A DNA stretch of 14,508 nt from Cryomorphaceae bacterium (GCA_003564735.1 PXEK01000024.1:1-14508), one strand, 5' to 3'; shown: positions 1 through 8,316, counted from the first letter of the stretch. Notes: generated from the letters alone by a model not told the origin. Made by a program: numbers and translations.

Positions 1-396
1 AATGACTCTATCCCCCCCGCAAAAGAGTTTGCGATGACCGATGAAGACTATAAACGCTTTAAGGCATTCCTTGAGGATAAAGAATACGACTATACAACCA
101 AAACCGAAGAGATGTTGGAAAAGCTGCAAAAAGCCACCAAAAAGGAACAGTATTACGAGCGACTGGAGGAAGCTTATGCAGCATTAAAAAAAGAAATCTA
201 CCACAACAAGGATCAGGATTTAATAACGTTTAAAGATCAAATATTACCTGTGGTTGAAAATGAAATAGTTTCGAGATATTATTATCAGCGCGGGCGAATA
301 CTCAACTCGCTCAATAACGATGAGGAAATTGAAAAGGCCATTGAAATTCTTACTCAAAACGAATTGTACACAGGTATATTAACCAAAAAAGACTAA
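1..396 (+). CDS. S41 family (CTP-like) carboxy-terminal peptidase, 3' end only
   Basis: The frame is open from the first base to the TAA at 394-396, so the ATG at 34 is probably an internal methionine and the gene starts outside the window. The 131 visible residues match, from memory, the C-terminal helical tail of Bacteroidota S41 peptidases: an F-x-M-T-D-E-D-Y-K-R-F segment, the KTEEMLEKL helix, then EIVSRYYYQRGRI and a final helix containing AIEIL. These enzymes are periplasmic or envelope serine proteases that trim protein C-termini with a Ser/Lys dyad. The PDZ and catalytic parts lie upstream and cannot be inspected. The next gene begins 2 bases after the stop, which suggests co-transcription and possibly translational coupling. 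The family call rests on the tail alone. Confidence 0.72.
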   Translation, partial: NDSIPPAKEFAMTDEDYKRFKAFLEDKEYDYTTKTEEMLEKLQKATKKEQYYERLEEAYAALKKEIYHNKDQDLITFKDQILPVVENEIVSRYYYQRGRILNSLNNDEEIEKAIEILTQNELYTGILTKKD

Positions 397-398
397 CC

Positions 399-1994
399 TT
401 GAATGCCGTAAAAATAAACCTGCCCTACAAAGTTCACAGGAATATTTTCTTGTTTTTTACGGCTGTACTTTGCGTGGGTTTATTCTTTTCTGTTTTTTTA
501 GTAAGCGTGGCGGGTATAGGCATTGCCGCCAACTGGTTGTGGGAAGGCAACCTCAAAAACAAACTCCAAAAGCTGCGAAAAAGCAAACCTGCGCTCCTCG
601 TACTTTTATTTTTCGCCCTCCATATTGCGGGCTTACTTTGGACAAATCACGATTACGACTACGGCTTAAAAGATATCAGAATTAAACTCCCCTTGCTCCT
701 GTTTCCGGTGGTTTTGAGTACCATAAACCCCTTCAGCCGTATGGAAGAAAAAATCTTGGGCAGCATATTTATTCTCACAGCACTCACCGCAACCTTTTAC
801 AGCTATTATCTTTACCAAGCTTACTATCCGCATGAAATTACCGACATAAGAAACATCTCGGTTTTTATTTCACATATTCGATTTAGTCTGTTACTGGTTA
901 CGGCAATTACACTTCTGTTTTACGGTATTTACACCAAGCACATCAAAGGTTACGTGCTTTACCTCGCCGCCTTTGCAGGAATTTGGTTTGTTTATTTTAT
1001 CGGGCTGTTGCATGTCATCAGCGGGGCTTTAGGGCTCGCTTCGGTGATTATTGCGGGTGTAATTCTCTTCGCGCACGAACTGAAAAAAAACTACCGCATT
1101 ACCCTTTTTATCGCATTAAGTGTCGCGTTCGTTATAACCTTGAGCTACTTTGGTTCTAAAGCCTACGACTACTTGCGACATAAAGACTACCCCGATTACA
1201 GTATCACAAAAACCGCACAAGGTGAAAAATACATACATGACAAAAACAACAACCTCAGGGAAAACGGGTATCTCATTTACCGGTTTATTGCGCCCGTTGA
1301 ATTAGAAAAAGCGTGGAATGAAAGGAGTCGATTGAAATTTGACGGCTACGACAAACGCAATCAACCACTGCGTTCTACCCTCATCAGGTTCCTCACTTCC
1401 AAAGGCGAAAAAAAAGATGCCGAGGGCGTTCATAATCTCACCGCACGCGAGGTTGAAGCCATTGAAAACGGAATAGCGGGCAAGCCCTACCTCAATGCCT
1501 CGGGGCTTGAACTGCGCATGCTAAAAGTGCTTTACGAACTCAACAACTACCGTGAGGGAGCGAACCCAAGCGGTCATTCGGTTGCCATGCGCATAGAGTT
1601 CTTAAAAACCGGCATCCACATTTTCAAAAAATATCCACTTTTGGGAACGGGAACCGGTGATGTGCCCCACGAATTTGAAGCCGCATACAATGAAACCAAT
1701 AACGAGTTGAGCTCAAAATACCGTTATCGTGCGCACAATCAGTTTTTAACCGTCGCGCTCACCTTTGGTATTCCCGGGCTTTCCCTGTTCATATTGTGTT
1801 TTGTTTTTTCGGTCAGAACCGCAAACCGTCTGCAAAATAAATTCTTCATACTCTTTATCATTCACGCCGCACTCTCTATGATTAGTGAAGATACACTGGA
1901 AACTCAAATAGGCGTGACTTTCTTTAGCTTCTTCTTTTTCGTATTCTTGTACAACCTAAGCCTGTACGCAGATAAAGGCAACCCGCCAACGTGA
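399..1994 (+). CDS. O-antigen ligase / polymerase family membrane protein (Wzy_C domain)
   Basis: A 531-residue polytopic membrane protein with about ten hydrophobic segments. A large hydrophilic, presumably periplasmic, region covers roughly residues 255-400. After it comes the Wzy_C signature: a KYPLLGTGTGD segment, then AHNQFLTVALTFGIPGL, in which H446 is the conserved loop histidine, then a last pair of hydrophobic helices containing SEDTLETQ. Members join lipid-linked glycans to an acceptor (lipid A core for WaaL, serine or tyrosine of proteins for PglL-type enzymes) or polymerise repeat units. Sequence alone does not decide which acceptor is used here. The start is set at TTG 399: there is no in-frame ATG for over 100 codons and the upstream gene stops 2 bases before. 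No glycosyltransferases lie beside it in the window. Confidence 0.82.
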   Translation: MNAVKINLPYKVHRNIFLFFTAVLCVGLFFSVFLVSVAGIGIAANWLWEGNLKNKLQKLRKSKPALLVLLFFALHIAGLLWTNHDYDYGLKDIRIKLPLLLFPVVLSTINPFSRMEEKILGSIFILTALTATFYSYYLYQAYYPHEITDIRNISVFISHIRFSLLLVTAITLLFYGIYTKHIKGYVLYLAAFAGIWFVYFIGLLHVISGALGLASVIIAGVILFAHELKKNYRITLFIALSVAFVITLSYFGSKAYDYLRHKDYPDYSITKTAQGEKYIHDKNNNLRENGYLIYRFIAPVELEKAWNERSRLKFDGYDKRNQPLRSTLIRFLTSKGEKKDAEGVHNLTAREVEAIENGIAGKPYLNASGLELRMLKVLYELNNYREGANPSGHSVAMRIEFLKTGIHIFKKYPLLGTGTGDVPHEFEAAYNETNNELSSKYRYRAHNQFLTVALTFGIPGLSLFILCFVFSVRTANRLQNKFFILFIIHAALSMISEDTLETQIGVTFFSFFFFVFLYNLSLYADKGNPPT

Positions 1995-2004
1995 TATATA
2001 TCAC
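1991..2004. promoter_or_regulatory. Perfect 14-bp palindrome, candidate Crp/Fnr-family operator
   Basis: GTGATATATATCAC is a perfect inverted repeat with the GTGA-N6-TCAC geometry of Crp/Fnr-family sites. It overlaps the TGA stop of the ligase gene. Its centre (1997.5) is about 41 bases upstream of the start point expected from the -7 element at 2027-2034, the classical position for activation by this family. The adjoining -33 region has no TTG, as expected for an activator-dependent promoter. The regulator's identity is inference. Confidence 0.55.
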
Positions 2005-2026
2005 AATTTAAAGGTTTATCCTGTTC

Positions 2027-2034
2027 TACTTTTG
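2027..2034 (+). promoter_or_regulatory. Bacteroidota -7 promoter element for the persulfide dioxygenase gene
   Basis: TACTTTTG matches TAnnTTTG in all fixed positions. It lies 35 bases upstream of the ATG at 2070, with an A-rich leader in between and no purine-rich Shine-Dalgarno sequence. Confidence 0.65.
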
Positions 2035-2069
2035 CATCGTCAAACAAAAACAATAAAAACAATTGTATT

Positions 2070-3488
2070 ATGAAAGTAGAACAAATATACACGGGATGTT
2101 TAGCTCACGGAGCTTATTACATCGAGTCAAACGGCGAAGCTGCCATTGTTGATCCACTAAGAGAAACTGAACCTTATATTAAACGTGCTGAGGAAAACGG
2201 CGCAAAAATCAAGTACGTATTGGAAACACACTTCCATGCCGATTTTGTATCGGGCCATTTGGATTTAGCCGAAAAAACAGGTGCTAAAATCGTTTTTGGT
2301 CCCAACGCACAACCCGAATACGATGCGCACATTGCCGCTGATGATGAAATACTGACTTTGGGTGATGTCAAAATAAAGGTTTTACACACTCCCGGTCACA
2401 CCATGGAATCATCAACATTTTTACTTATTGATGAAAACGGAAAAGAACACGCTATTTTCTCGGGTGATACTTTGTTTATAGGCGATGTAGGCCGGCCCGA
2501 TTTAGCGGTAAAAACCGACTTATCACGTGAATATTTAGCCGGTCACCTTTATGAATCACTACACAACAAAATTATGTCCCTGCCTGATGATGTAATCGTT
2601 TATCCCGGGCACGGTGCCGGATCGGCATGCGGAAAAAACATGAGCTCTGAAACTACAGACACTTTGGGCAATCAAAAGAAAACCAACTACGCGCTTCAAG
2701 ATATGTCTAAAGAAAAGTTTGTGAAGGAAGTAACTGACGGACTCGTTGCGCCGCCCCAATACTTCCCAAAAAATGCCGTAATGAATAAAAAAGGATACGG
2801 CAGCTTTGACGAAGTTCTCGAAAAAGGAAATGTGGCTTTAACCCCCGAGGAATTTGAAAATATCGTAAACAGTGCCGGTGCCCTTATGTTAGATGTTAGA
2901 GATCCTGAGGATTTCACCGCCAAACATATTCCCAACTCCATTTCAATAGGTCTTGACGGCAGTTTTGCCGGTTGGGTAGGCACATTAATTCCGGAGCTTA
3001 GCCAACCCATTGTTCTTATTGCCGATGAGGGCAGTGAAGAGGAAGCCATCACACGATTGTCACGCGTGGGCTACGACAATACTTTAGGTTTTTTGAAAGG
3101 CGGTATTGAAGCTTGGGAAAAAAGCGGAAAGGAAACCGACTCCATCAAAAATGTTACGGCTGAGGAATTTACTTCACTATTGAAAAACAAGAAAGTAAAT
3201 GAGGTGGTTGATGTAAGAAAAGAATCTGAACACAAATCACAGAGCTTAAAAAATGATGTAGTGCGTAATATTCCGTTAGATTTCATCAATGATAAAATGA
3301 AAGAGTTTAATGCGAATGAAACAACGTACTTACACTGTGCGGGAGGTTATCGGTCGGTAATTACAGCTTCTATTCTCAAATCACGCGGTCATCATAACTT
3401 GGTGAACATCAAAGGAGGATTTGACGACATTAAGGAGGTAGAAGACGTTGAACTTACCGATTATGTTTGTCCTTCAACCATGCTGTAA
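2070..3488 (+). CDS. Persulfide dioxygenase / rhodanese fusion (CstB-like MBL-fold protein)
   Basis: This is a 472-residue cytoplasmic protein without a signal peptide. Residues 1-240 form a metallo-beta-lactamase fold of the ETHE1/persulfide dioxygenase class. THFHADFVSGH supplies H54, TPGHT supplies H110, and the GDTLFIGDVGRPD segment supplies D133: the two-His-one-Asp iron site of the family. F59 replaces the second-metal His of ordinary hydrolases, in line with mononuclear iron. Residues ~260-360 form a rhodanese-like domain whose active-site Cys position reads ADEGSEE, so it is probably inactive. Residues ~375-460 form a second rhodanese with the catalytic loop CAGGYRS (C423). This MBL, pseudo-rhodanese, rhodanese order is that of Staphylococcus CstB, which oxidises low-molecular-weight persulfides and makes thiosulfate. 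The likely role is sulfide/sulfane-sulfur detoxification. Start: the ATG follows a good promoter. Confidence 0.88.
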   Translation: MKVEQIYTGCLAHGAYYIESNGEAAIVDPLRETEPYIKRAEENGAKIKYVLETHFHADFVSGHLDLAEKTGAKIVFGPNAQPEYDAHIAADDEILTLGDVKIKVLHTPGHTMESSTFLLIDENGKEHAIFSGDTLFIGDVGRPDLAVKTDLSREYLAGHLYESLHNKIMSLPDDVIVYPGHGAGSACGKNMSSETTDTLGNQKKTNYALQDMSKEKFVKEVTDGLVAPPQYFPKNAVMNKKGYGSFDEVLEKGNVALTPEEFENIVNSAGALMLDVRDPEDFTAKHIPNSISIGLDGSFAGWVGTLIPELSQPIVLIADEGSEEEAITRLSRVGYDNTLGFLKGGIEAWEKSGKETDSIKNVTAEEFTSLLKNKKVNEVVDVRKESEHKSQSLKNDVVRNIPLDFINDKMKEFNANETTYLHCAGGYRSVITASILKSRGHHNLVNIKGGFDDIKEVEDVELTDYVCPSTML

Positions 3489-3525
3489 ATCGAGATTTTT
3501 CTCTCCCTTAAAGGGATGTAATTTC

Positions 3526-3562
3526 AAAAGGCTTTGCACTGTTTTGGTGCAGAGCCTTTTTT
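3526..3562. terminator. Rho-independent terminator, probably bidirectional
   Basis: A 14-bp stem (AAAAGGCTTTGCAC paired with GTGCAGAGCCTTTT, one G-U wobble) encloses a 7-base loop and is followed by further T residues on the + strand. It lies 38 bases after the dioxygenase stop. The minus-strand copy carries a shorter T run, so it may also serve the convergent barrel-protein gene that ends at 3585. Confidence 0.85.
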
Positions 3563-3584
3563 GGTTCTGACCAAAATGAAAAAA

Positions 3585-4577
3585 CTACCTGTCAAAAGAG
3601 GTATTTAATGAAAGACCGATGGTAAATGGGTGAACCTGCGGACCAAAGCCCTTCCTGAACAGCGGAACAACGGAGTGCATGGCAAACAGCTGAAACCCGC
3701 CGTAAGCCACTCCAAATCGTGCATCAATATTAAATTGATTGGTATTCCAATTGCGATTGGTGTTCATTCTGATTCGCTGCCCGGCATCGGCATAACGAAC
3801 GCGATACGTTTCAAACAACCTTATTCCCGTAACGGCACCAAAAGCAAAACTAATGGACTTTGAAGGTTTTGAGCTCGTGTTTAAGTGAAACAAAACAGGC
3901 ACATTCAAATAGCCCGTTCTAAAACGATTTCGAGTTAAATCGGGGTCGTTAATTTTGCGCGACACCACCTCATCATCATTTAGTTCCAGAAAGTAGTTAT
4001 TGCTAAATGAGAAGTTTTTGACCCCGTAACCCAATCCTGTAGAAAACTTAAAATACTCACCTATGATGCGCACATCCATCTCAATAGGATTAATGGCCCA
4101 ATAAATAGAAGTGGCGTTATTGAGCTCTAGTCCCCGGCTGTCATCAGGCACGTTAAAAGCGAACAAATTGTTGTAAGTAAACGCCGAAAAGCCAATTTCA
4201 ATACCCTGAAAAACTCGATTGCGACCCGTTTTGAAAAAAGCAACTGTTTCATCGGTTTTGAGAGAATCGGGAATGGCGTCAAAAAGCTCAGGACGGTAAG
4301 GGCGAACTTTTTCGGCTCGACGCTCACGGCGTAATCTTCTTGATGATTTGCGGCTCTCCTCATACTCTCTACGGTATTCTTCGGCAGCTTTTTTTTGCAC
4401 CTCCGCCTCACGTTTGAGTCGTTCTCTCTCTGCTTTTTCCTCCTCTAGGCGTTTCTCAAGACGTTCAAGCCTTTTCTCTAAAGAGTCTAAAGGTTGGCTT
4501 TGTGCCGTAAGCTGAACAGAAAAGCAAACCATCAAAAAACACATTAGGTTGTAAAATACTTTTTTCATCACTTTCAT
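3585..4577 (-). CDS. Outer-membrane beta-barrel protein with N-terminal coiled coil
   Basis: A 330-residue protein. The N-terminus is a signal peptide (hydrophobic core ~residues 9-24, likely cleavage near LTAQ). Residues ~30-90 are an extremely charged Glu/Lys/Arg heptad-like stretch with EKRLERLEKRLEEE-type periodicity, predicted to be a coiled coil in the periplasm. Residues ~120-330 show alternating beta-strand pattern and end with a PLFRKGFGPQVHPFTIGLSL segment, typical of the Bacteroidota OMP_b-brl family. The function is unknown; the coiled coil could contact peptidoglycan or a periplasmic partner, which is inference. The ATG at 4577 gives MKVMKK; the in-frame ATG three codons later (4568) gives a more usual signal-peptide start and cannot be excluded. 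It is divergent from the T9SS protein gene and convergent with the dioxygenase gene. Confidence 0.78.
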   Translation of the reverse strand: MKVMKKVFYNLMCFLMVCFSVQLTAQSQPLDSLEKRLERLEKRLEEEKAERERLKREAEVQKKAAEEYRREYEESRKSSRRLRRERRAEKVRPYRPELFDAIPDSLKTDETVAFFKTGRNRVFQGIEIGFSAFTYNNLFAFNVPDDSRGLELNNATSIYWAINPIEMDVRIIGEYFKFSTGLGYGVKNFSFSNNYFLELNDDEVVSRKINDPDLTRNRFRTGYLNVPVLFHLNTSSKPSKSISFAFGAVTGIRLFETYRVRYADAGQRIRMNTNRNWNTNQFNIDARFGVAYGGFQLFAMHSVVPLFRKGFGPQVHPFTIGLSLNTSFDR

Positions 4578-4595
4578 GTTTTGTTTTGAACCCGG

Positions 4596-4736
4596 TTACG
4601 ACTTCACTTCATCAGGAGTGCGGTTGTACATTAACCAAAAAGGATTATTCTTCACATACTCTCCTAATTGAAATGCCTGCTCCGGCCACCCGAATGCTTC
4701 ATAAAAAATAACGAAACAAAAGTAAAGGTAAACACA
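4596..4736 (-). pseudogene. Small protein-like open frame without a good start; possible gene remnant
   Basis: Read on the minus strand, 46 sense codons lie between in-frame stops (4737-4739 and 4596-4598). The last 34 read like ordinary protein: from E-A-F-G-W-P-E-Q-A-F through V-K-N-N-P-F-W-L-M-Y to a final D-E-V-K-S. No ATG, GTG or TTG opens the frame at a sensible place. An ATG at 4702-4700 is one base out of frame and would give only 12 codons; a single inserted base just after it would join it to the protein-like frame. A TACTTTTG promoter lies just upstream. It may be a broken small gene, a gene remnant, or chance in the leader of the barrel-protein gene. I do not recognise the sequence. 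Confidence 0.3.
4717..4724 (-). promoter_or_regulatory. Bacteroidota -7 promoter element, minus strand
   Basis: The minus strand reads TACTTTTG, a full TAnnTTTG match. It would start transcription near 4711, giving the barrel-protein gene a leader of about 135 bases that includes the small open frame at 4596-4736. Confidence 0.5.
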
Positions 4737-4878
4737 TTAACCCAGGTACGAAGAAATCGTCACAAAAAGACATCACTTACAACCTGTATGAGAAATACCT
4801 TCATGCACATAAAAATATAACGATTTTTAGTAATATCTATTTAAAGTTTAAAGTTCAGGGAAGTATAAATAATCACCA

Positions 4879-4886
4879 TATATTTG
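4879..4886 (+). promoter_or_regulatory. Bacteroidota -7 promoter element for the T9SS protein gene
   Basis: TATATTTG matches TAnnTTTG fully and ends 19 bases before the ATG at 4906. The bases after it (CATCAAAA) resemble those after the dioxygenase promoter. No clear -33 TTG is present. Confidence 0.6.
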
Positions 4887-4905
4887 CATCAAAACTCTAT
4901 TTATT

Positions 4906-7900
4906 ATGAGAAACTTCTGCTTGCTTATTGTTTCGGCTTTATTCCTTTATCTTATTCCTTCCCATTTCATTGCTCAAATAACTCTGGTTGATTATCCGTT
5001 CACGGGTGAAACGGTAAACCCTACAAACGTTCCGGCACAAATTACGGCGAGTGATTTTATGATTAGTTCGGGTTCTATAACTTATGACTCGGTTCAACCA
5101 ACTAGTTGGACGGGCTCGGGAGTCCCTTATGCGCAGGGAGCAGGAGGTTGGGGGAACCCATCATCGGCCGGAGCAAAATACTTTTCCTTCACGCTCTCAT
5201 CTAACAGCGATTCTTTGATAAATATTTCACATATTAGTTTTTTAAACCGCGCAACAGGTGCCGGGCCGTCAGCACTTACCGTTACAATAAACGGCATTGA
5301 GGTATCTACAGAAAATGTCCCGAATGGTGTTACAAGGTCATACTCAGAAGCCTTTACCCTTAATGCACAGGAGTCGGTTGAAGTACGCATTTTAGGTTGG
5401 GATAACGGCTCGAGGGGCACCTCAGGAGGTGGTCAATTCCGCATTGACGATGTTGTAGTTGAGGGAGAGATTGTAGAGCGCCCGCCTTACGCCACTCTTT
5501 CCCCAATGCTGTTCTACAGCGAAGACTTTTCGAAATTTACCGACAGTATTTCTTTACCGGTTGGCTGGAGTGTTTCTGACAGTACCTACATAGGCGATTG
5601 GGGATTCGGGAGCGAAGCCGGGTTACGCGGAAACGATAAAGTTTTAGGCTACCAACACACCGGTTCAACCGGTATTTTTACTACAACACTCCGTGTTTTA
5701 AATGGAACGGGGATTACGCTTGATAGTCTTAGAGTACACTACACAGGTGCTGTTGAAAGGGCAGATCAAAACAGGTCGCCGGAATGGACGGTAAAAATTG
5801 ACGGGGTAACACAACCGGCATTGAGTTATTCAACCGCAGGCGGCGTTGATGAGCCGATATCGGCGGTGATTACGGGTATCAGTGTAGCTCCGGATTCCAT
5901 TTTTGAACTGACTTGGGAAAGTGACAGGGGTTTTGACACTACGGGATCCTCAAAACAAATCGGGATTAAAAATGTAGCGATACAAGTTGGCGATCAACCT
6001 CAAGCCGGCTGGCGAATCACCGACCCCGACGTATTGTTCGGTATTGATTTTGACCAAACCATTGCGGGAGTGAATGAAGGTCAATTTAGCGGCAACGGCT
6101 TTTCACCTGCTCCTTCAAACGGTCAACTCAACAGCGGGGCTTGGAAAACGATAGGGCTTGGTGACGGTCCCACAGCGTTTTTTGAGAATAAAACCGACGG
6201 TGATTTTGCACGTGGTGCAAGTACGGGTGATGAGAATATCGGCGGAATTTACGCTTTTGAAACATCATCAAATGACTTCGCTTTGGGTGTGAAGCCCAGT
6301 GGTAGTGTATGGACTCCCGGCTCTTTAACTTTGCGCATACTAAACGAAACAGGAGTGACGATTAACCAGGTTCAAGCAGCTTATGAATTGCTCATTTATA
6401 ATAATCAACCAAGAGGCAACTCCTTCAACTTTGCCTATTCTACTGATGATGTCGTTTACACCGGTGTTTCACTCTTGGATTTCATCTCTATTGAAGCCGC
6501 CGCCTCCTCTCCGGAATGGAAACGCAATGAGCGAACCCTAAACCTTACCGGATTAAACTGGCAAGACGGTGAATACTTGTATTTTCGCTGGAGCGGAGAT
6601 GATGATGGAGGTGGCGGGGCCCGCGATGAATTTGCCCTGGACAACATCCGGCTGATTGCGCAGCCCTCATCATCAAGTATTGCTTCAATTTCGGGTGAAT
6701 ATGAATCGGCAGCGCTTCAAACCAACGCATCATTTACCACAAACGTTGATATCGACCGTTACTTGAGAACAGGAACGGGATCAACGCTTGAAGTAACCTC
6801 AGGAACTAATCTCCACGTGACAGGTAGTATCGAAAATAACGGTGCCATTACGGTAAGGAATGAGGGATCTCTAACACAAGAAGGGGGCTCTGACCAAAAT
6901 ATAAACAACGGAACTTATAATATTGAACGTACGGGAACGACAAATACCATGGCATACAACGGCTGGAGTAGTCCGGTTGAAAACGCTTGGCTGCATGATA
7001 ACAGCGGGGTATTCAGTGATGCCAACGCATGCGATGTATTTGTTTTTGAGGCGAGCTCGCAATCATGGAAGTACGATTTCCCAACTACGTACGAGCCTGA
7101 CTGCGGCTCAGGCCCTGTAACCTTTACCTCAAACGTCATTATCTCAAGTGCTAACGGAAGGGCCAATACCGGCCGAGGCTATTTTGCCCCTGGAGGAGGG
7201 CCGGCTACTCGCATTTTTTCAGGACAAACGATCCATAACGGAAATATTAATATAAGTGCAGAAGCGGGTAACAATCCGTCAGGAGCGAATTGGACCGGTG
7301 ATGATTGGAACTTAATTGGTAACCCCTACCCGAGCGCTTTCAATATTGAAAGTTTCATTAGTGCAAACAACTCCGCACTTAATACCCTTGCCATTTATGT
7401 GTGGGATGATGACCAAAGCGGCTCACCGGGGTCTAGTACAGACTACATTGCCGTGAACAGCGTAGGCTCTACCGATTTAACAGGGGGCAGCAACAATTCT
7501 ATTACCGACTATTTGGCCTCATGCCAAGGATTCTTTGTACAAACCAACGGAAACCAAACAATTAGTTTTACAAACGGTATGCGTGAAAAGGGCAACAACA
7601 ACCAATTTAGATCGGGAGAAAATGCCCCTTCACGATTCTGGTTACAAATCGATAATAAAAAGCGAACAAGTACAATACTTTTAGGCGTAATTCACGGAGC
7701 AACCTTTGAATTCGATAAAAAATACGATGCTCCCAAGCGTTATGCGCAACAAGACCTCAACCTTTCTGCTCAATTGCCTTCAGGCGAAGAAATGATGATT
7801 ATGGGTTTACCTGAACCTTTGGAAAAAGAGAGTTACGTTGTGCCGTTAACCGTTCAAAGTGAAGAGGGCGGGGAAGTAAGTTTTTATGTGCCTATAGACG

Positions 7901-8316
7901 AGCTTTTCACAGATAGGTTTCAAGTTCAACTTATTGACAACGTTACTCTTGACACCTCATCCATCTTAAAAGAAACTTACACTGCACAACTCGAAAGTGA
8001 TACGGCATACGCCGATCGCTTCAAGCTGTTATTCAGTATACCTGAGCCGGAGGGAAGCACCGGTTTTTCAGAACGCGCTCAAAAAAGTGCTGTTGACATT
8101 TATGCGGGTAACGGCGTTATTGTGTTGGACGGTGGCGAAAACCGACTCGCCCGTGCTACACTCACCGATTTGAGCGGTCGTTTGATTTGGTCTCGACCGC
8201 AATTGAGCGACACGTACTACGAAATTCCTTCGCACCATCTCAATTCCGGTGTTTACATCGTACAAGCCTACACTGAGAACGGCATTTTGGAAACGCGTAA
8301 ATTGGTTATTAAGTAA
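4906..8316 (+). CDS. Large secreted multi-domain protein with T9SS type A sorting domain
   Basis: A 1136-residue protein with a signal peptide (hydrophobic residues ~4-20, likely cleavage after HFIAQ). Three beta-rich modules follow, at about residues 25-190, 200-360 and 373-585. Each closes with a similar strand (DDVVVEGE, KNVAIQVG, DNIRLIAQ), and the second and third each contain SPEW. An Asp/Gly-rich DDDGGGGARDE segment near residue 565 could bind calcium. Residues ~600-870 carry NGWSSPV and WNLIGNPYPSAFN, motifs common in Bacteroidota exported proteins just before the sorting domain. Residues ~1063-1136 are the Por_Secre_tail type: DLSGRLIWS, LNSGVYIV and a terminal RKLVIK. The protein is therefore expected to cross the outer membrane by the type IX system and be released or anchored at the surface. 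No catalytic motif is visible; adhesion or glycan binding is a guess. The ATG is set by the signal peptide and promoter spacing. Confidence 0.85.
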   Translation: MRNFCLLIVSALFLYLIPSHFIAQITLVDYPFTGETVNPTNVPAQITASDFMISSGSITYDSVQPTSWTGSGVPYAQGAGGWGNPSSAGAKYFSFTLSSNSDSLINISHISFLNRATGAGPSALTVTINGIEVSTENVPNGVTRSYSEAFTLNAQESVEVRILGWDNGSRGTSGGGQFRIDDVVVEGEIVERPPYATLSPMLFYSEDFSKFTDSISLPVGWSVSDSTYIGDWGFGSEAGLRGNDKVLGYQHTGSTGIFTTTLRVLNGTGITLDSLRVHYTGAVERADQNRSPEWTVKIDGVTQPALSYSTAGGVDEPISAVITGISVAPDSIFELTWESDRGFDTTGSSKQIGIKNVAIQVGDQPQAGWRITDPDVLFGIDFDQTIAGVNEGQFSGNGFSPAPSNGQLNSGAWKTIGLGDGPTAFFENKTDGDFARGASTGDENIGGIYAFETSSNDFALGVKPSGSVWTPGSLTLRILNETGVTINQVQAAYELLIYNNQPRGNSFNFAYSTDDVVYTGVSLLDFISIEAAASSPEWKRNERTLNLTGLNWQDGEYLYFRWSGDDDGGGGARDEFALDNIRLIAQPSSSSIASISGEYESAALQTNASFTTNVDIDRYLRTGTGSTLEVTSGTNLHVTGSIENNGAITVRNEGSLTQEGGSDQNINNGTYNIERTGTTNTMAYNGWSSPVENAWLHDNSGVFSDANACDVFVFEASSQSWKYDFPTTYEPDCGSGPVTFTSNVIISSANGRANTGRGYFAPGGGPATRIFSGQTIHNGNINISAEAGNNPSGANWTGDDWNLIGNPYPSAFNIESFISANNSALNTLAIYVWDDDQSGSPGSSTDYIAVNSVGSTDLTGGSNNSITDYLASCQGFFVQTNGNQTISFTNGMREKGNNNQFRSGENAPSRFWLQIDNKKRTSTILLGVIHGATFEFDKKYDAPKRYAQQDLNLSAQLPSGEEMMIMGLPEPLEKESYVVPLTVQSEEGGEVSFYVPIDELFTDRFQVQLIDNVTLDTSSILKETYTAQLESDTAYADRFKLLFSIPEPEGSTGFSERAQKSAVDIYAGNGVIVLDGGENRLARATLTDLSGRLIWSRPQLSDTYYEIPSHHLNSGVYIVQAYTENGILETRKLVIK

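Larger units (their letters stand above)
4578..4905. other. 328-bp divergent intergenic region
   Basis: The region between the barrel-protein gene (-) and the T9SS protein gene (+) holds a TAnnTTTG element for each direction (4717-4724 on -, 4879-4886 on +) and a small protein-like open frame on the minus strand (4596-4736). Positions 4737-4860 show nothing else that I recognise: no terminator, tRNA or repeat. Confidence 0.6.

Noticed and set aside
3505..3517. Short palindrome TCCCTTAAAGGGA just before the dioxygenase terminator
   Set aside because: It is A/T-centred and short, with no T run directly after; the much stronger hairpin at 3526-3562 accounts for termination.
6871..7166. Overlapping open frames on both strands inside the T9SS protein gene
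   Set aside because: They are shadows of a long real gene whose domain pattern continues uninterrupted through this stretch.
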